From contig DZDB01000026.1 in NCBI GenBank assembly GCA_022736605.1, positions 1 through 17,306 of the forward strand: DNA of 17,306 nucleotides. Reading direction: 5' to 3'. The stretch is from Sideroxydans lithotrophicus (GTDB lineage: Bacteria > Pseudomonadota > Gammaproteobacteria > Burkholderiales > Sulfuriferulaceae). A model generated the notes under the pieces. That model was not told the DNA's origin, ran no database searches, and saw nothing but the letters and a program-made list of their open reading frames with translations. Position 1 is the stretch's first letter, and the number at the start of each line of letters is the position of its first letter. The position numbers and the translations under genes were made by a program. Shown piece by piece: positions 8,265-15,786 of this stretch.

Positions 8265-8914
8265 AATGACAACACACCCGCACAAGCCACCAGGATCAAT
8301 AAACCATAGTCACTACGAGACGCGCGCATGACCGGCAATTCTATCCAGCCGGGTGCTGCGGTAGGTATGGGCACCCCCTCACGTAGCGCCGCCATACGCT
8401 TAGTAAAGCTCACAGGGTGTGTAGCGGCCAATGCGGTTTCAGCATAATCCAACGTCAACCACAGCCGAACGGCAAGGCGTTCAACCTGAATACCAAGCTG
8501 TTTGAGCGGAGACAGCAGGCAATACAAACCCACCAACAGGTGTTGGCGATGGATATAGGTCATGAGAATGGCCAGCGCAGCGAGCATGAGCAGCATGCGT
8601 GCACTACGCAGCAAACCATATTGCAGCCCTTGCCAAGCCGGGCTGAAGCTGCCTAGGGCTGGCCAGGCCAAATTACCAGGCGTGGCGTATGCATAAACCA
8701 GTAGCAGACTGAGCAACAACCAACGGCTGCGGCGCACATAGCGTCGAAACTGAATCCGGGTTGCTATTTGCAGCCACGGCAACAAGATCAACCCGGCAAC
8801 CAGCAAACTAAACGGTGCCGCGAACTCAAGCCATATAACGAAAAACAGCCACAGCAGCAAAGCCGTGGCTGGATGAATCTGGAAGGATATCCTGGGCAGG
8901 TTAGACGCGTGCAT
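8258..8914 (-). CDS. EcfT/CbiQ-like membrane protein, orphan
   Basis: A 218-residue inner-membrane protein resembling the transmembrane T component (EcfT/CbiQ) of energy-coupling factor vitamin and metal transporters. Hydrophobic segments are at about residues 17-30, 33-51, 64-77, 104-121 and 203-217. The stretch RSARMLLMLAALAILMTYI, then LSPLKQLGIQVERLAVRL and LTLDYAE, follows the pattern of the T-component coupling region. I cannot find the paired Ala-Arg-Gly motifs that contact the ATPase subunits, and no EcfA ATPase or substrate-binding S component is in the window. The ATG at 8914 shares its A with the fimV stop (TGATG), and the gene overlaps truA by seven bases. Family assignment comes from pattern recognition, not a search. 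A substrate cannot be stated. Confidence 0.6.
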   Translation of the reverse strand: MHASNLPRISFQIHPATALLLWLFFVIWLEFAAPFSLLVAGLILLPWLQIATRIQFRRYVRRSRWLLLSLLLVYAYATPGNLAWPALGSFSPAWQGLQYGLLRSARMLLMLAALAILMTYIHRQHLLVGLYCLLSPLKQLGIQVERLAVRLWLTLDYAETALAATHPVSFTKRMAALREGVPIPTAAPGWIELPVMRASRSDYGLLILVACAGVLSLW

Positions 8915-11625
8915 CAACCGAGCTGGTCTAGCAACACCTGCGCCTCTGCTTTTTGGGTCGCGTCACCTTCCTGAACAACTTCACGCAGTATTTCACGCGC
9001 ATTATCTGTATCGCCCATCTCCTGATAAACCCGCGCCAGATCCAGTTTTGTTGCGACTTCATGCCAGCTGTCAGCATGTTCATCGTGGTTTTCAGCAATG
9101 CTATGGGTATCACCCATATCACCAATGTCATTCAAATCCAGGCTGATATCGGAGAAGTCCAGCACTGGAGCAGCACTCGAAACGGCTGTATCAGGCGCGG
9201 CTTCGGGGAAATCAAAATCAAAATCAAGCCCATCGTCAGCATGCTCTGTTGATTGTTGAATCGCTGGCTCGGCCGTCATTTGTTTTTCTTGCGGGGCTGG
9301 CACATCGAAGCCAGCAAAACCACTTTCGGTATTCGATTCCGCCATCAGCGTGTCGAGATCATGGAAGATGGAATCATCGTGTGTGGCATGCTTTTCTACA
9401 GCTTCTGCAATGATGCCCTGCTGATTTATTTCCCCATCAAAACCGGACTGCCCGGATGATGCGACCGAACCAAAGTCCAGTGCATGATCGAGCGGGTCGG
9501 CTTCTGTCGCGTGCGTGCCGGGATCGTCAACCGCAGCATCGGACTGCCTGCGCGACGCCAGCGCAACCGTTGCCATACCCGCTGCGGCAACCACCGATGC
9601 GGCAGCAGTATGGGTGCCATCAGCGACTGGCGCGGCATGTGAAACCGCTCCGCCGCCAGTGCCAGCGGTTTCTGCATACAGCGGATTATTTGGATCAAGT
9701 TTTCGTCCCAAATCCGCCGCTTTCGCCCATAGCGGGGTCATCTCACCCCCCAGCCCCGCATACAACTCCGTCGCGATCGACTCAAATGCAGGCAAGTTTT
9801 TACGCGCAGCATAAATTTCCAGCAATTTAAGATGAATTTCATGCCGGGCCGGATCTTTAGTCAGCGCTTCCTTGAGAATTTCTTCAGCTTGCGCATCGCG
9901 ACCATACGCCATGTAGACCTCAGCTTCTGCTATCGGATCCACATCATGCGTGTCTATAGTGCCAAGGCCGGCCTGGCTAAAATCAGTCAGGAATGAGGTA
10001 TTGTTATTGGTATTGACCGCCGCACCACCCTGCGTGCCGTAGATCGTACTGGCTTTTAGATCACTGCCGGTCATGATGCTGTCTTCAAAACTCGACAACC
10101 CCTGACGACGGCGTTTGCCGCGCATCATGAACCCCAGCAACGCTGCCAACAGCACAGCCAATGCAGCGCCACCCAAATACAATGGGTTGATGTTCTGATA
10201 CCACTTTTCCGTTTCCGGCGTGGCGGCTGGCGTTGCAGCCACTGCGGCAGGCGTCACGACTGGCTTGGTGGGCGCCACGGGTTTCACTGCGTCAACAGGT
10301 TTGGCAACTTCGGCAGGCTTGACGGCCTCAACAGCAGGCTTATCAGCCTCAGCCGGTTTAAGCGCTGGCGCTACGGCAGTAGCTGGAGCCGCAGGCGCAA
10401 CACCGTTGACAGGTTTGCCAGTGGCATTTTTCTGCAATTCAGCCAGCGCCTGATTCTTGATTTCCAGCAAACGCTGCATGTCCTGAATATTTTTTTCCAG
10501 TGCAGCTACGCGGCTGTTGGCTTCTTTCAGTGCGCCTTGTTTGGCAATCGCATCTTCTTCCAGCGCATTTATTTTATCCTGCGATGCAACGGCAGCTTTA
10601 CCCTCTTTTCCCGTCGACGTTCTGCCTGCGGCGGGTGCCTCACCTTTAGATAGCTTGAGTACATCCTTGCCGGTTTGTCCTTGACCAGCCTTGTCTTCAA
10701 CCTTGGGCATGATCTTGCCTGCAGCCTGTGTGCTGGCGGCAGGGGCTGCAACCGATTTGGCCACTTCACCCGCGAGTTTCTGCCGGTAGCTTTCCCAATC
10801 AGCCGCCTGTAGTTTGATTTCGCGCGCCGCTTCTGACGGCGCGATGGCGGCTACCTGCTGCTGATCCGGCAATTTCAAAATCTGACCGGTTTTTAAGCGG
10901 TTAATATTGTTGCCATCAAACGCCTTGCGATTTTCACGGTAAATGCCAATCAGCATTTGTTCCAGATTGACACCATCGAGCTGATTATTTCGCGCGATTG
11001 CGCCCAGTGTATCGCCGCGCTTGACGGGTCCGTAAGTCTGACTGGCAGTACTTTCTGTCTTGACCAATTTGGTCTGCGCACGTGCACCTGCAAGCTTATC
11101 TGCAGACGGCACCCCAGCGGCTGGCTTGGTCTCGTTGATAATGCCCGCATTTTTGGCTGATCCAGACGCGCCTGCGGTGGCAGCAGTTACGCCCAATGGT
11201 GATGTCGGTTTGAGGTCGGTTGAGCCGGGCGGATCAAGCAATACAGTATATTCACGCACCATCCGGCCGGTGGCCCAGTCAAGCTCAATCAGCATATCGA
11301 GGAACGGGTCGTTGATCGGGTTGCTGGAAGTAATCTTTAGTACCGGTCGACCATCGGCTTTCTTTTCAACAGTAAATTTAAGACTGGAGAGTGCCGCAGC
11401 AGGCTCGATTTTGGCATTGCGAAACGCGTCACTGCCCGCCATACGCGCCGTCAGTGCCGCCAGTTCTGCCTTGTCAGTCGCCAGCAGCTCGATTTCCGCA
11501 TTCAGCGGCTGACCCAGCGCCGATTTAACCGACAGCTTCCCCAGGCCAGCTGCCTGCGCGGCCAGCGGCGACAGCATCAGCACCCCGGCAGAAAGACAAC
11601 TTGCTATGATTTTTTTTCGCATCAT
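8914..11625 (-). CDS. fimV: FimV-family polar inner-membrane protein (LysM, TPR)
   Basis: FimV is a cell-pole and type IV pilus/motility factor in Pseudomonas that binds peptidoglycan through LysM and organises polar proteins. This 903-residue protein has a signal peptide (MMRKK, hydrophobic core, cleavage near AQA at 23-26), a conserved N-terminal beta domain (about 27-135) and a LysM domain (about 198-254, GDTLGAIARNNQ). A coiled coil follows at about 347-400, then a low-complexity Lys-Pro-Ala-Val linker (about 403-470) and one membrane helix (about 482-501) followed by RGKRRR. The cytoplasmic part contains TPR-like helices (about 564-645), an acidic variable stretch, and the conserved C-terminal FimV domain (TKLDLARVYQEMGDTDNAREIL). 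Two adjacent ATGs are possible. The first, at 11625, has GAGGG six bases before it. It is coupled to the next gene by TGATG. Confidence 0.93.
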   Translation of the reverse strand: MMRKKIIASCLSAGVLMLSPLAAQAAGLGKLSVKSALGQPLNAEIELLATDKAELAALTARMAGSDAFRNAKIEPAAALSSLKFTVEKKADGRPVLKITSSNPINDPFLDMLIELDWATGRMVREYTVLLDPPGSTDLKPTSPLGVTAATAGASGSAKNAGIINETKPAAGVPSADKLAGARAQTKLVKTESTASQTYGPVKRGDTLGAIARNNQLDGVNLEQMLIGIYRENRKAFDGNNINRLKTGQILKLPDQQQVAAIAPSEAAREIKLQAADWESYRQKLAGEVAKSVAAPAASTQAAGKIMPKVEDKAGQGQTGKDVLKLSKGEAPAAGRTSTGKEGKAAVASQDKINALEEDAIAKQGALKEANSRVAALEKNIQDMQRLLEIKNQALAELQKNATGKPVNGVAPAAPATAVAPALKPAEADKPAVEAVKPAEVAKPVDAVKPVAPTKPVVTPAAVAATPAATPETEKWYQNINPLYLGGAALAVLLAALLGFMMRGKRRRQGLSSFEDSIMTGSDLKASTIYGTQGGAAVNTNNNTSFLTDFSQAGLGTIDTHDVDPIAEAEVYMAYGRDAQAEEILKEALTKDPARHEIHLKLLEIYAARKNLPAFESIATELYAGLGGEMTPLWAKAADLGRKLDPNNPLYAETAGTGGGAVSHAAPVADGTHTAAASVVAAAGMATVALASRRQSDAAVDDPGTHATEADPLDHALDFGSVASSGQSGFDGEINQQGIIAEAVEKHATHDDSIFHDLDTLMAESNTESGFAGFDVPAPQEKQMTAEPAIQQSTEHADDGLDFDFDFPEAAPDTAVSSAAPVLDFSDISLDLNDIGDMGDTHSIAENHDEHADSWHEVATKLDLARVYQEMGDTDNAREILREVVQEGDATQKAEAQVLLDQLG

Positions 11626-11668
11626 GTCAATCCCTCTTTACTGAAGACTTTTCCAAGCACTTCATGTA

Positions 11669-11697
11669 GTTATATTCTGTTATTCAAGCCGCTTCAG
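11669..11697 (-). promoter_or_regulatory. Possible sigma70 promoter for fimV
   Basis: The 82 bases between usg and fimV contain, on the minus strand, a TATAAC box at 11674-11669 and a poor -35 match CTGAAG at 11697-11692 with 17 bases between them. The position would give a leader of about 40 bases before the fimV ATG. Only the -10 box is convincing, so this is a weak call. Apart from the GAGGG ribosome-binding site nothing else stands out in this gap. Confidence 0.25.
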
Positions 11698-11707
11698 AGA
11701 AATACGC

Positions 11708-12730
11708 CTAATTCAGGTATTTTTCAACCAGAATTTCAGCAATTTTCACGCAATTCAATGCCGAACCAGCGCGGATGTTATCTGCAACTAGCCACAGATT
11801 CAGCCCATTCGATACTCCGATTGCATCCCGAATACGCCCCACCATTACATCGTCCAGCCCCGCCGCATCCAGTGGTGTCGGGCCGGCATCCGCATCCTGT
11901 GCATCTATAACGACCAGCCCCGGCGCATTCTTTAACAAATCAGATGCAGTCTGCGCAGCAAGCTTGCGTTTTGTCTCGATATGAACCGCCTGTGCATGAC
12001 CATAAAACACCGGCACCCGCACCGTGGTTGGATTGATCGCCAGACACGGGACATCCAGCACTTTGCGGAATTCATCCACCATTTTCATTTCTTCACTGCT
12101 GTAACCGTTAGCCTGTAGTGCGCCGATTTGCGGCAACACGTTGAAGGCGATACGTTTTGCATACACGTTATTTTCAGTTTCTGTCAGATTGAATATGGCA
12201 CGTGTTTGATCCGCCAGCTCGGTAATGGCCTCTTTTCCAGTACCTGAAACAGCCTGATAGGTCACCACATCGACGCGCGTAATCTCGGCGGCATCATGAA
12301 TCGGCTTGAGCGCCATAAGCAAGTGCGTGCTGGCGGCATTGGGACAGGCAATCAGACGACGCGCCACAAACCCGGGAATCCGATCACGGTTTACTGCAGT
12401 AACCACCAAAGGTACGTCTTCATCCTGACGGAATTGTGGACTGGTATCAATTACTGCGCATCCTGCAGCCACTGCTTTGGGTGCAAAATATGCTGCCGCC
12501 TCAGCGCCCGCCGCAAACAGTGCCAGTTGAACCCGGCCAAAGTCGAATTGCTCGGCATCTTCGATAACAACATCTTTGCCGCGAAAGAAAATCTCGTCCC
12601 CCACCGACAGGCTGGCCGATAGCAGGTAAAGTTTACCTATCGGAAAATTGCGTTCCGTCAAGTGCTCCAGTATCGCCTCGCCAGTCAGGCCCGTGGCACC
12701 AAGCAAGGCAATATCATATTTTTTAGTCAT
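11708..12730 (-). CDS. usg: USG-1-like aspartate-semialdehyde dehydrogenase paralogue, catalytic Cys missing
   Basis: A 340-residue member of the Asd superfamily. The nucleotide-binding loop GATGLTGEAIL is at residues 11-21 and the dimerisation/active-site half begins near 130. In active enzymes the nucleophile lies in NPNCST. Here the aligned segment is ACPNAASTH, with Ala132 at the cysteine position and a displaced Cys129. Gln159 of YQAVSGTGK and the histidine of RVPVFYGHAQ are kept. This is the pattern of USG-1 proteins, which sit beside asd in E. coli and Pseudomonas relatives and have no established enzyme function. The ATG at 12730 overlaps the asd stop (ATGA) and has a GGA ribosome-binding site. 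It may stabilise or regulate Asd or bind NADP, but the role is unknown. Confidence 0.85.
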   Translation of the reverse strand: MTKKYDIALLGATGLTGEAILEHLTERNFPIGKLYLLSASLSVGDEIFFRGKDVVIEDAEQFDFGRVQLALFAAGAEAAAYFAPKAVAAGCAVIDTSPQFRQDEDVPLVVTAVNRDRIPGFVARRLIACPNAASTHLLMALKPIHDAAEITRVDVVTYQAVSGTGKEAITELADQTRAIFNLTETENNVYAKRIAFNVLPQIGALQANGYSSEEMKMVDEFRKVLDVPCLAINPTTVRVPVFYGHAQAVHIETKRKLAAQTASDLLKNAPGLVVIDAQDADAGPTPLDAAGLDDVMVGRIRDAIGVSNGLNLWLVADNIRAGSALNCVKIAEILVEKYLN

Positions 12731-13842
12731 CGAGCTTCCACCAATATGCGCAACATACGCCGCAGGGGTTCAGCGGCACCCCAAAGCAACTGATCACCAA
12801 CGGTGAATGCCGACAGGTAATTGTCGCCCATCTGGAGTTTACGCATACGGCCAACCGGCACGGTCAACGTGCCGGTGACAGCGGTTGGTGTGAGCTCATT
12901 CATGCTCGCTTCGCGCACATTGGGTATCACTTTTACCCAATCATTGTGCGCAGCGACAATGGCTTCAATTTCGTCCAGCGGCACATCCTGCCTGAGCTTC
13001 ACCGTCAATGCCTGACTATGACAACGCATCGCGCCAATGCGCACACACAGGCCATCAATCGCAATCATGTCCTGATTGCGGCCAAGAATCTTGTTTGTTT
13101 CTGCGCGCGCCTTCCATTCTTCCTTGCTCTGACCATTGCCGAGATCTTTATCTATCCAGGGAATCAGGCTACCCGCAAGCGGCACACCAAAGTTGGACGT
13201 AGGGAAAGCGGTGTCGCGCAATGTGCCCGCAACTTCACGATCGATATCGAGGATGGCCGATGCTGGGTCATCCAGCAGGCTTTTGGTCACGCGGTGTGCC
13301 TCGCCCATCTGATTGAGCAGTTCACGCATATTTTGCGCACCCGCGCCCGACGCAGCCTGATAGGTCATGGCGCTGATCCATTCCACCATATTGGCTTCAA
13401 ACAACCCACCTAGCGCCATCAGCATCAATGACACCGTGCAGTTTCCACCCACGAAATTCTTGCCGCCCTTGGCCAGTGAATCCTGAATGACTTGCTTGTT
13501 AACTGGATCGAGAATAATGACGCTGTCGGATTCCATACGCAATGTGGAAGCAGCGTCGATCCAGTAACCTTTCCAGCCACTGGCACGCAGTTTGCCAAAC
13601 ACCGCCTCGGTATACTCACCCCCCTGGGTGGAAATGATGGCGTCCATTTCACGCAGCGCATCGATGTTATGCGCATCCTTCAGGGGCGGCACCTCCTTGC
13701 CGATCGCCGGACCATTTCCACCAATTTGCGATGTGCTAAAAAATACCGGATCAATGACATCAAAATCACGCGCTTCGCGCATCCGTTGCATCAGCACCGA
13801 CCCCACCATGCCGCGCCAGCCAACCATCCCCACTCGCATCAT
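12727..13842 (-). CDS. asd: Aspartate-semialdehyde dehydrogenase (Asd)
   Basis: Makes aspartate semialdehyde from aspartyl phosphate with NADPH, feeding lysine/diaminopimelate, threonine and methionine synthesis. The 371-residue protein is the Gram-negative type. The NADP loop GWRGMVGSVL is at residues 8-17, the nucleophile is Cys135 in GGNCTVS, Gln162 is in TYQAASGAGA, and His275 is in GAMRCHSQAL. All match the E. coli enzyme closely. The first of two adjacent ATGs (13842) has a GGAG ribosome-binding site six bases upstream. The second would remove one residue. It follows leuB by 23 bases and overlaps the usg paralogue by four bases, so it probably belongs to the leucine-operon transcript. 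Confidence 0.97.
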   Translation of the reverse strand: MMRVGMVGWRGMVGSVLMQRMREARDFDVIDPVFFSTSQIGGNGPAIGKEVPPLKDAHNIDALREMDAIISTQGGEYTEAVFGKLRASGWKGYWIDAASTLRMESDSVIILDPVNKQVIQDSLAKGGKNFVGGNCTVSLMLMALGGLFEANMVEWISAMTYQAASGAGAQNMRELLNQMGEAHRVTKSLLDDPASAILDIDREVAGTLRDTAFPTSNFGVPLAGSLIPWIDKDLGNGQSKEEWKARAETNKILGRNQDMIAIDGLCVRIGAMRCHSQALTVKLRQDVPLDEIEAIVAAHNDWVKVIPNVREASMNELTPTAVTGTLTVPVGRMRKLQMGDNYLSAFTVGDQLLWGAAEPLRRMLRILVEAR

Positions 13843-13865
13843 GCTGCTCTCCAGTATCTAATGAT

Positions 13866-14930
13866 TTAAAGTGCTGCCAGCACTGCATCGCCCATCGCGG
13901 CGCAGCCGATTTTATGTGTGCCAGGGGTATAAATATCAGCGGTACGCAGGCCTTGGCCGATCACTTTTTTGACCGCATTTTCGATCCGGTCAGCCACTTC
14001 ATCCAAGCCAAAACTGTAACGCATCATCATCGCAGCCGACAAAATCGTCGCCAGCGGATTAGCAATATCCTGCCCCGCGATATCCGGCGCCGAGCCATGA
14101 ATCGGCTCGTACATCCCTTTGCGATTTTCATCCAGCGAAGCTGATCCGAGCATGCCAATCGAGCCAGTAAGCATAGATGCCTCATCCGACAGAATATCGC
14201 CGAAAATATTACCGGTAAGGATCACATCAAATTGCTTGGGATTACGCACCAGCTGCATGGCAGCGTTGTCCACATACATGTGCGACAACACAACTTCAGG
14301 GTACTCTTGTGCGGTTTCAATCACGACTTCGCGCCAGAGCTCGCTGGTCTCAAGCACATTGGCCTTTTCCACCGAACACAACTTTTTGCCGCGTTTCATC
14401 GCAATCTGAAAGCCAATATGTGCGACGCGACGCACTTCCGATTCGCTGTAGCGCATGGTGTTGTAGCCTTCACGTTCACCGGCGGCGTTGACGTGGATAC
14501 CACGCGGTTGACCAAAATACAGATCACCAGTCAGCTCACGCACAATCATCAAGTCCAGTCCAGACACGACCTCCGGCTTCAAACTTGATGCATCAGCCAA
14601 TTCCGGATACAGACTGGCCGGACGCAAGTTGGCAAACAGATTGAGCTCTTTACGAATGCGCAACAATCCTTGCTCAGGACGCATCGGGCGCGGCAACTTG
14701 TCATATTGATACCCACCCACTGCGCCCAGCAATATGGCATCGGCATCGCGCGCCAACTGCAATGTAGCAGCGGGTAGCGGATCGCCCGCAGCGTCATACC
14801 CTGCGCCACCAATAGCAGCATGTTCCAATTCAATCTGGAGGGCATCGGAATGAAGCGCGGATAGAATTTTAACTGCTTGGGCGGCTACTTCAGGACCAAT
14901 GCCATCGCCGGGCAGAACTGCAATTTTCAT
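13866..14930 (-). CDS. leuB: 3-isopropylmalate dehydrogenase (LeuB)
   Basis: NAD-dependent oxidative decarboxylase that turns 3-isopropylmalate into 2-oxoisocaproate, the last specific precursor of leucine. The 354 residues start MKIAVLPGDGIGPEV, the family hallmark. Substrate-binding arginines are at 93, 103 and 131 (RKELNLFANLRP and RELTGD). Tyr138 and Lys189 (SVEKANVL) complete the active site, and the metal aspartates are Asp221, Asp245 and Asp249 (GDILSDEAS). The NAD-binding segment HGSAPDIAGQ is near 282. The ATG at 14930 is the only sensible start, although its Shine-Dalgarno is weak. It lies 76 bases after leuD, a gap that holds a hairpin, and 23 bases before asd. Confidence 0.97.
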   Translation of the reverse strand: MKIAVLPGDGIGPEVAAQAVKILSALHSDALQIELEHAAIGGAGYDAAGDPLPAATLQLARDADAILLGAVGGYQYDKLPRPMRPEQGLLRIRKELNLFANLRPASLYPELADASSLKPEVVSGLDLMIVRELTGDLYFGQPRGIHVNAAGEREGYNTMRYSESEVRRVAHIGFQIAMKRGKKLCSVEKANVLETSELWREVVIETAQEYPEVVLSHMYVDNAAMQLVRNPKQFDVILTGNIFGDILSDEASMLTGSIGMLGSASLDENRKGMYEPIHGSAPDIAGQDIANPLATILSAAMMMRYSFGLDEVADRIENAVKKVIGQGLRTADIYTPGTHKIGCAAMGDAVLAAL

Positions 14931-14963
14931 GGAAATACTTTCTATTTAGATCGAGATAACAGA

Positions 14964-15002
14964 CCACTACTGCCCAGCCTGAGCAATTATGTAAAGTAGT
15001 GG
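14964..15002 (-). repeat. Inverted repeat (hairpin) in leuD-leuB gap
   Basis: A perfect eight-base inverted repeat, CCACTACT/AGTAGTGG, encloses 23 bases in the 76-base gap between leuD and leuB. It begins four bases after the leuD stop on the minus strand. The loop can form a further short GCTC/GGGC pairing with one G-U pair. No T-run follows, so it is not a normal intrinsic terminator. An RNA processing or stability element is possible. Confidence 0.5.
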
Positions 15003-15006
15003 CGGT

Positions 15007-15645
15007 TTATTTGAATAACCAGGGTGCAGCAAGCTTTCTCTGCACCTCATAGGCACGAATCTTGTCGGCGTGCTGCAAGGTCAAGCCAATGTCATCAAGC
15101 CCATTGATCAGGCAATATTTACGATGTGGATCCACATCAAAAGCAAATCTATCGTCCGATGGCGTGACCACCAATTGCTCAGCAAGGTCGATCCGAATAC
15201 TGTAACCAGGTGTATTAGCAACGTCATTGAACAGACGATCAATAATTGCCGCATCCAGCACAATCGGCAGCAAACCATTCTTGAAGCAGTTATTGTAAAA
15301 AATGTCGGCATAACTGGGCGCAATCAACGCACGGAAACCGTAATCTTCGAGCGCCCAGGGCGCATGCTCTCGACTGGAACCACAGCCGAAATTTTCTCGC
15401 GCAAGCAAAACCTGCGCACCTTTGTAGCGCGGCTGATTCAAGACAAAATCGGGATTCAACGGCCGCCCCAGATTATTCTGCCCGGGTTCACCATGATCGA
15501 GATAGCGCCACTCGTCAAACAGGTTGGGCCCGAAACCACTTCGCTTGATAGACTTTAAAAACTGCTTGGGAATAATCGCGTCAGTATCAACGTTGGCGCG
15601 GTCAATTGGCATGACCAAACCATCAAATAAAGTAAAAGCACGCAT
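15007..15645 (-). CDS. leuD: 3-isopropylmalate dehydratase small subunit (LeuD)
   Basis: Small subunit of isopropylmalate isomerase, which with LeuC converts 2-isopropylmalate to 3-isopropylmalate. The 212 residues have the bacterial LeuD layout. The N-terminal part contains RANVDTDAIIPKQFL at about 16-30, and the swivelling-domain motif NFGCGSSREHAPWAL is at about 85-99. IAPSYADIFYNNCFKNGLLPI follows shortly after, and the end is PWLFK. The ATG at 15645 shares its A with the stop of the small lipoprotein gene upstream (TAATG). The coupling makes LeuD synthesis depend on translation of that lipoprotein. Identity is secure. Confidence 0.97.
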   Translation of the reverse strand: MRAFTLFDGLVMPIDRANVDTDAIIPKQFLKSIKRSGFGPNLFDEWRYLDHGEPGQNNLGRPLNPDFVLNQPRYKGAQVLLARENFGCGSSREHAPWALEDYGFRALIAPSYADIFYNNCFKNGLLPIVLDAAIIDRLFNDVANTPGYSIRIDLAEQLVVTPSDDRFAFDVDPHRKYCLINGLDDIGLTLQHADKIRAYEVQRKLAAPWLFK

Positions 15646-15770
15646 TAGTTAGCCGCCCGCTTGATCAAATCACCCATTTTCTCCACGTCCTGACCAAATC
15701 CATGCATAGTGTTGCAGGCAGAAAGCGTCAGTAGCGCCATGACGGAGACCGACATAATTACCTTATGCAT
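15645..15770 (-). CDS. Entericidin-type small lipoprotein
   Basis: A 41-residue secreted lipoprotein of the entericidin A/B family. The N-terminal signal peptide MHKVIMSVSVMALL ends in the lipobox LSAC, so Cys19 would be lipidated and become residue one of a 23-residue mature peptide. The mature sequence CNTMHGFGQDVEKMGDLIKR has the CNT-G-G-DV-K-G pattern of the family. In E. coli, EcnA and EcnB are described as an antidote and a bacteriolytic lipoprotein. Here only one such gene is present. The ATG at 15770 has AAGGG upstream and lies 16 bases after leuC. The frame is open for 58 more codons, but these are leuC antisense-frame residues without signal features. A lipoprotein between leuC and leuD occurs in other Betaproteobacteria. 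A killing function is not shown. Confidence 0.85.
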   Translation of the reverse strand: MHKVIMSVSVMALLTLSACNTMHGFGQDVEKMGDLIKRAAN

Positions 15771-15786
15771 CGGGTACCCTTCGACA

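Noticed and set aside
10200..10420. Repetitive DNA in fimV as a possible CRISPR or tandem-repeat locus
   Set aside because: The repetition is at the level of Lys-Pro-Ala codons within one open frame. There are no uniform repeats with unique spacers.
11641..11696. CTGAAG/CTTCAG inverted repeat in the usg-fimV gap
   Set aside because: Only six bases per arm with about 44 bases between, no T-run, and likely by chance in this AT-rich gap.
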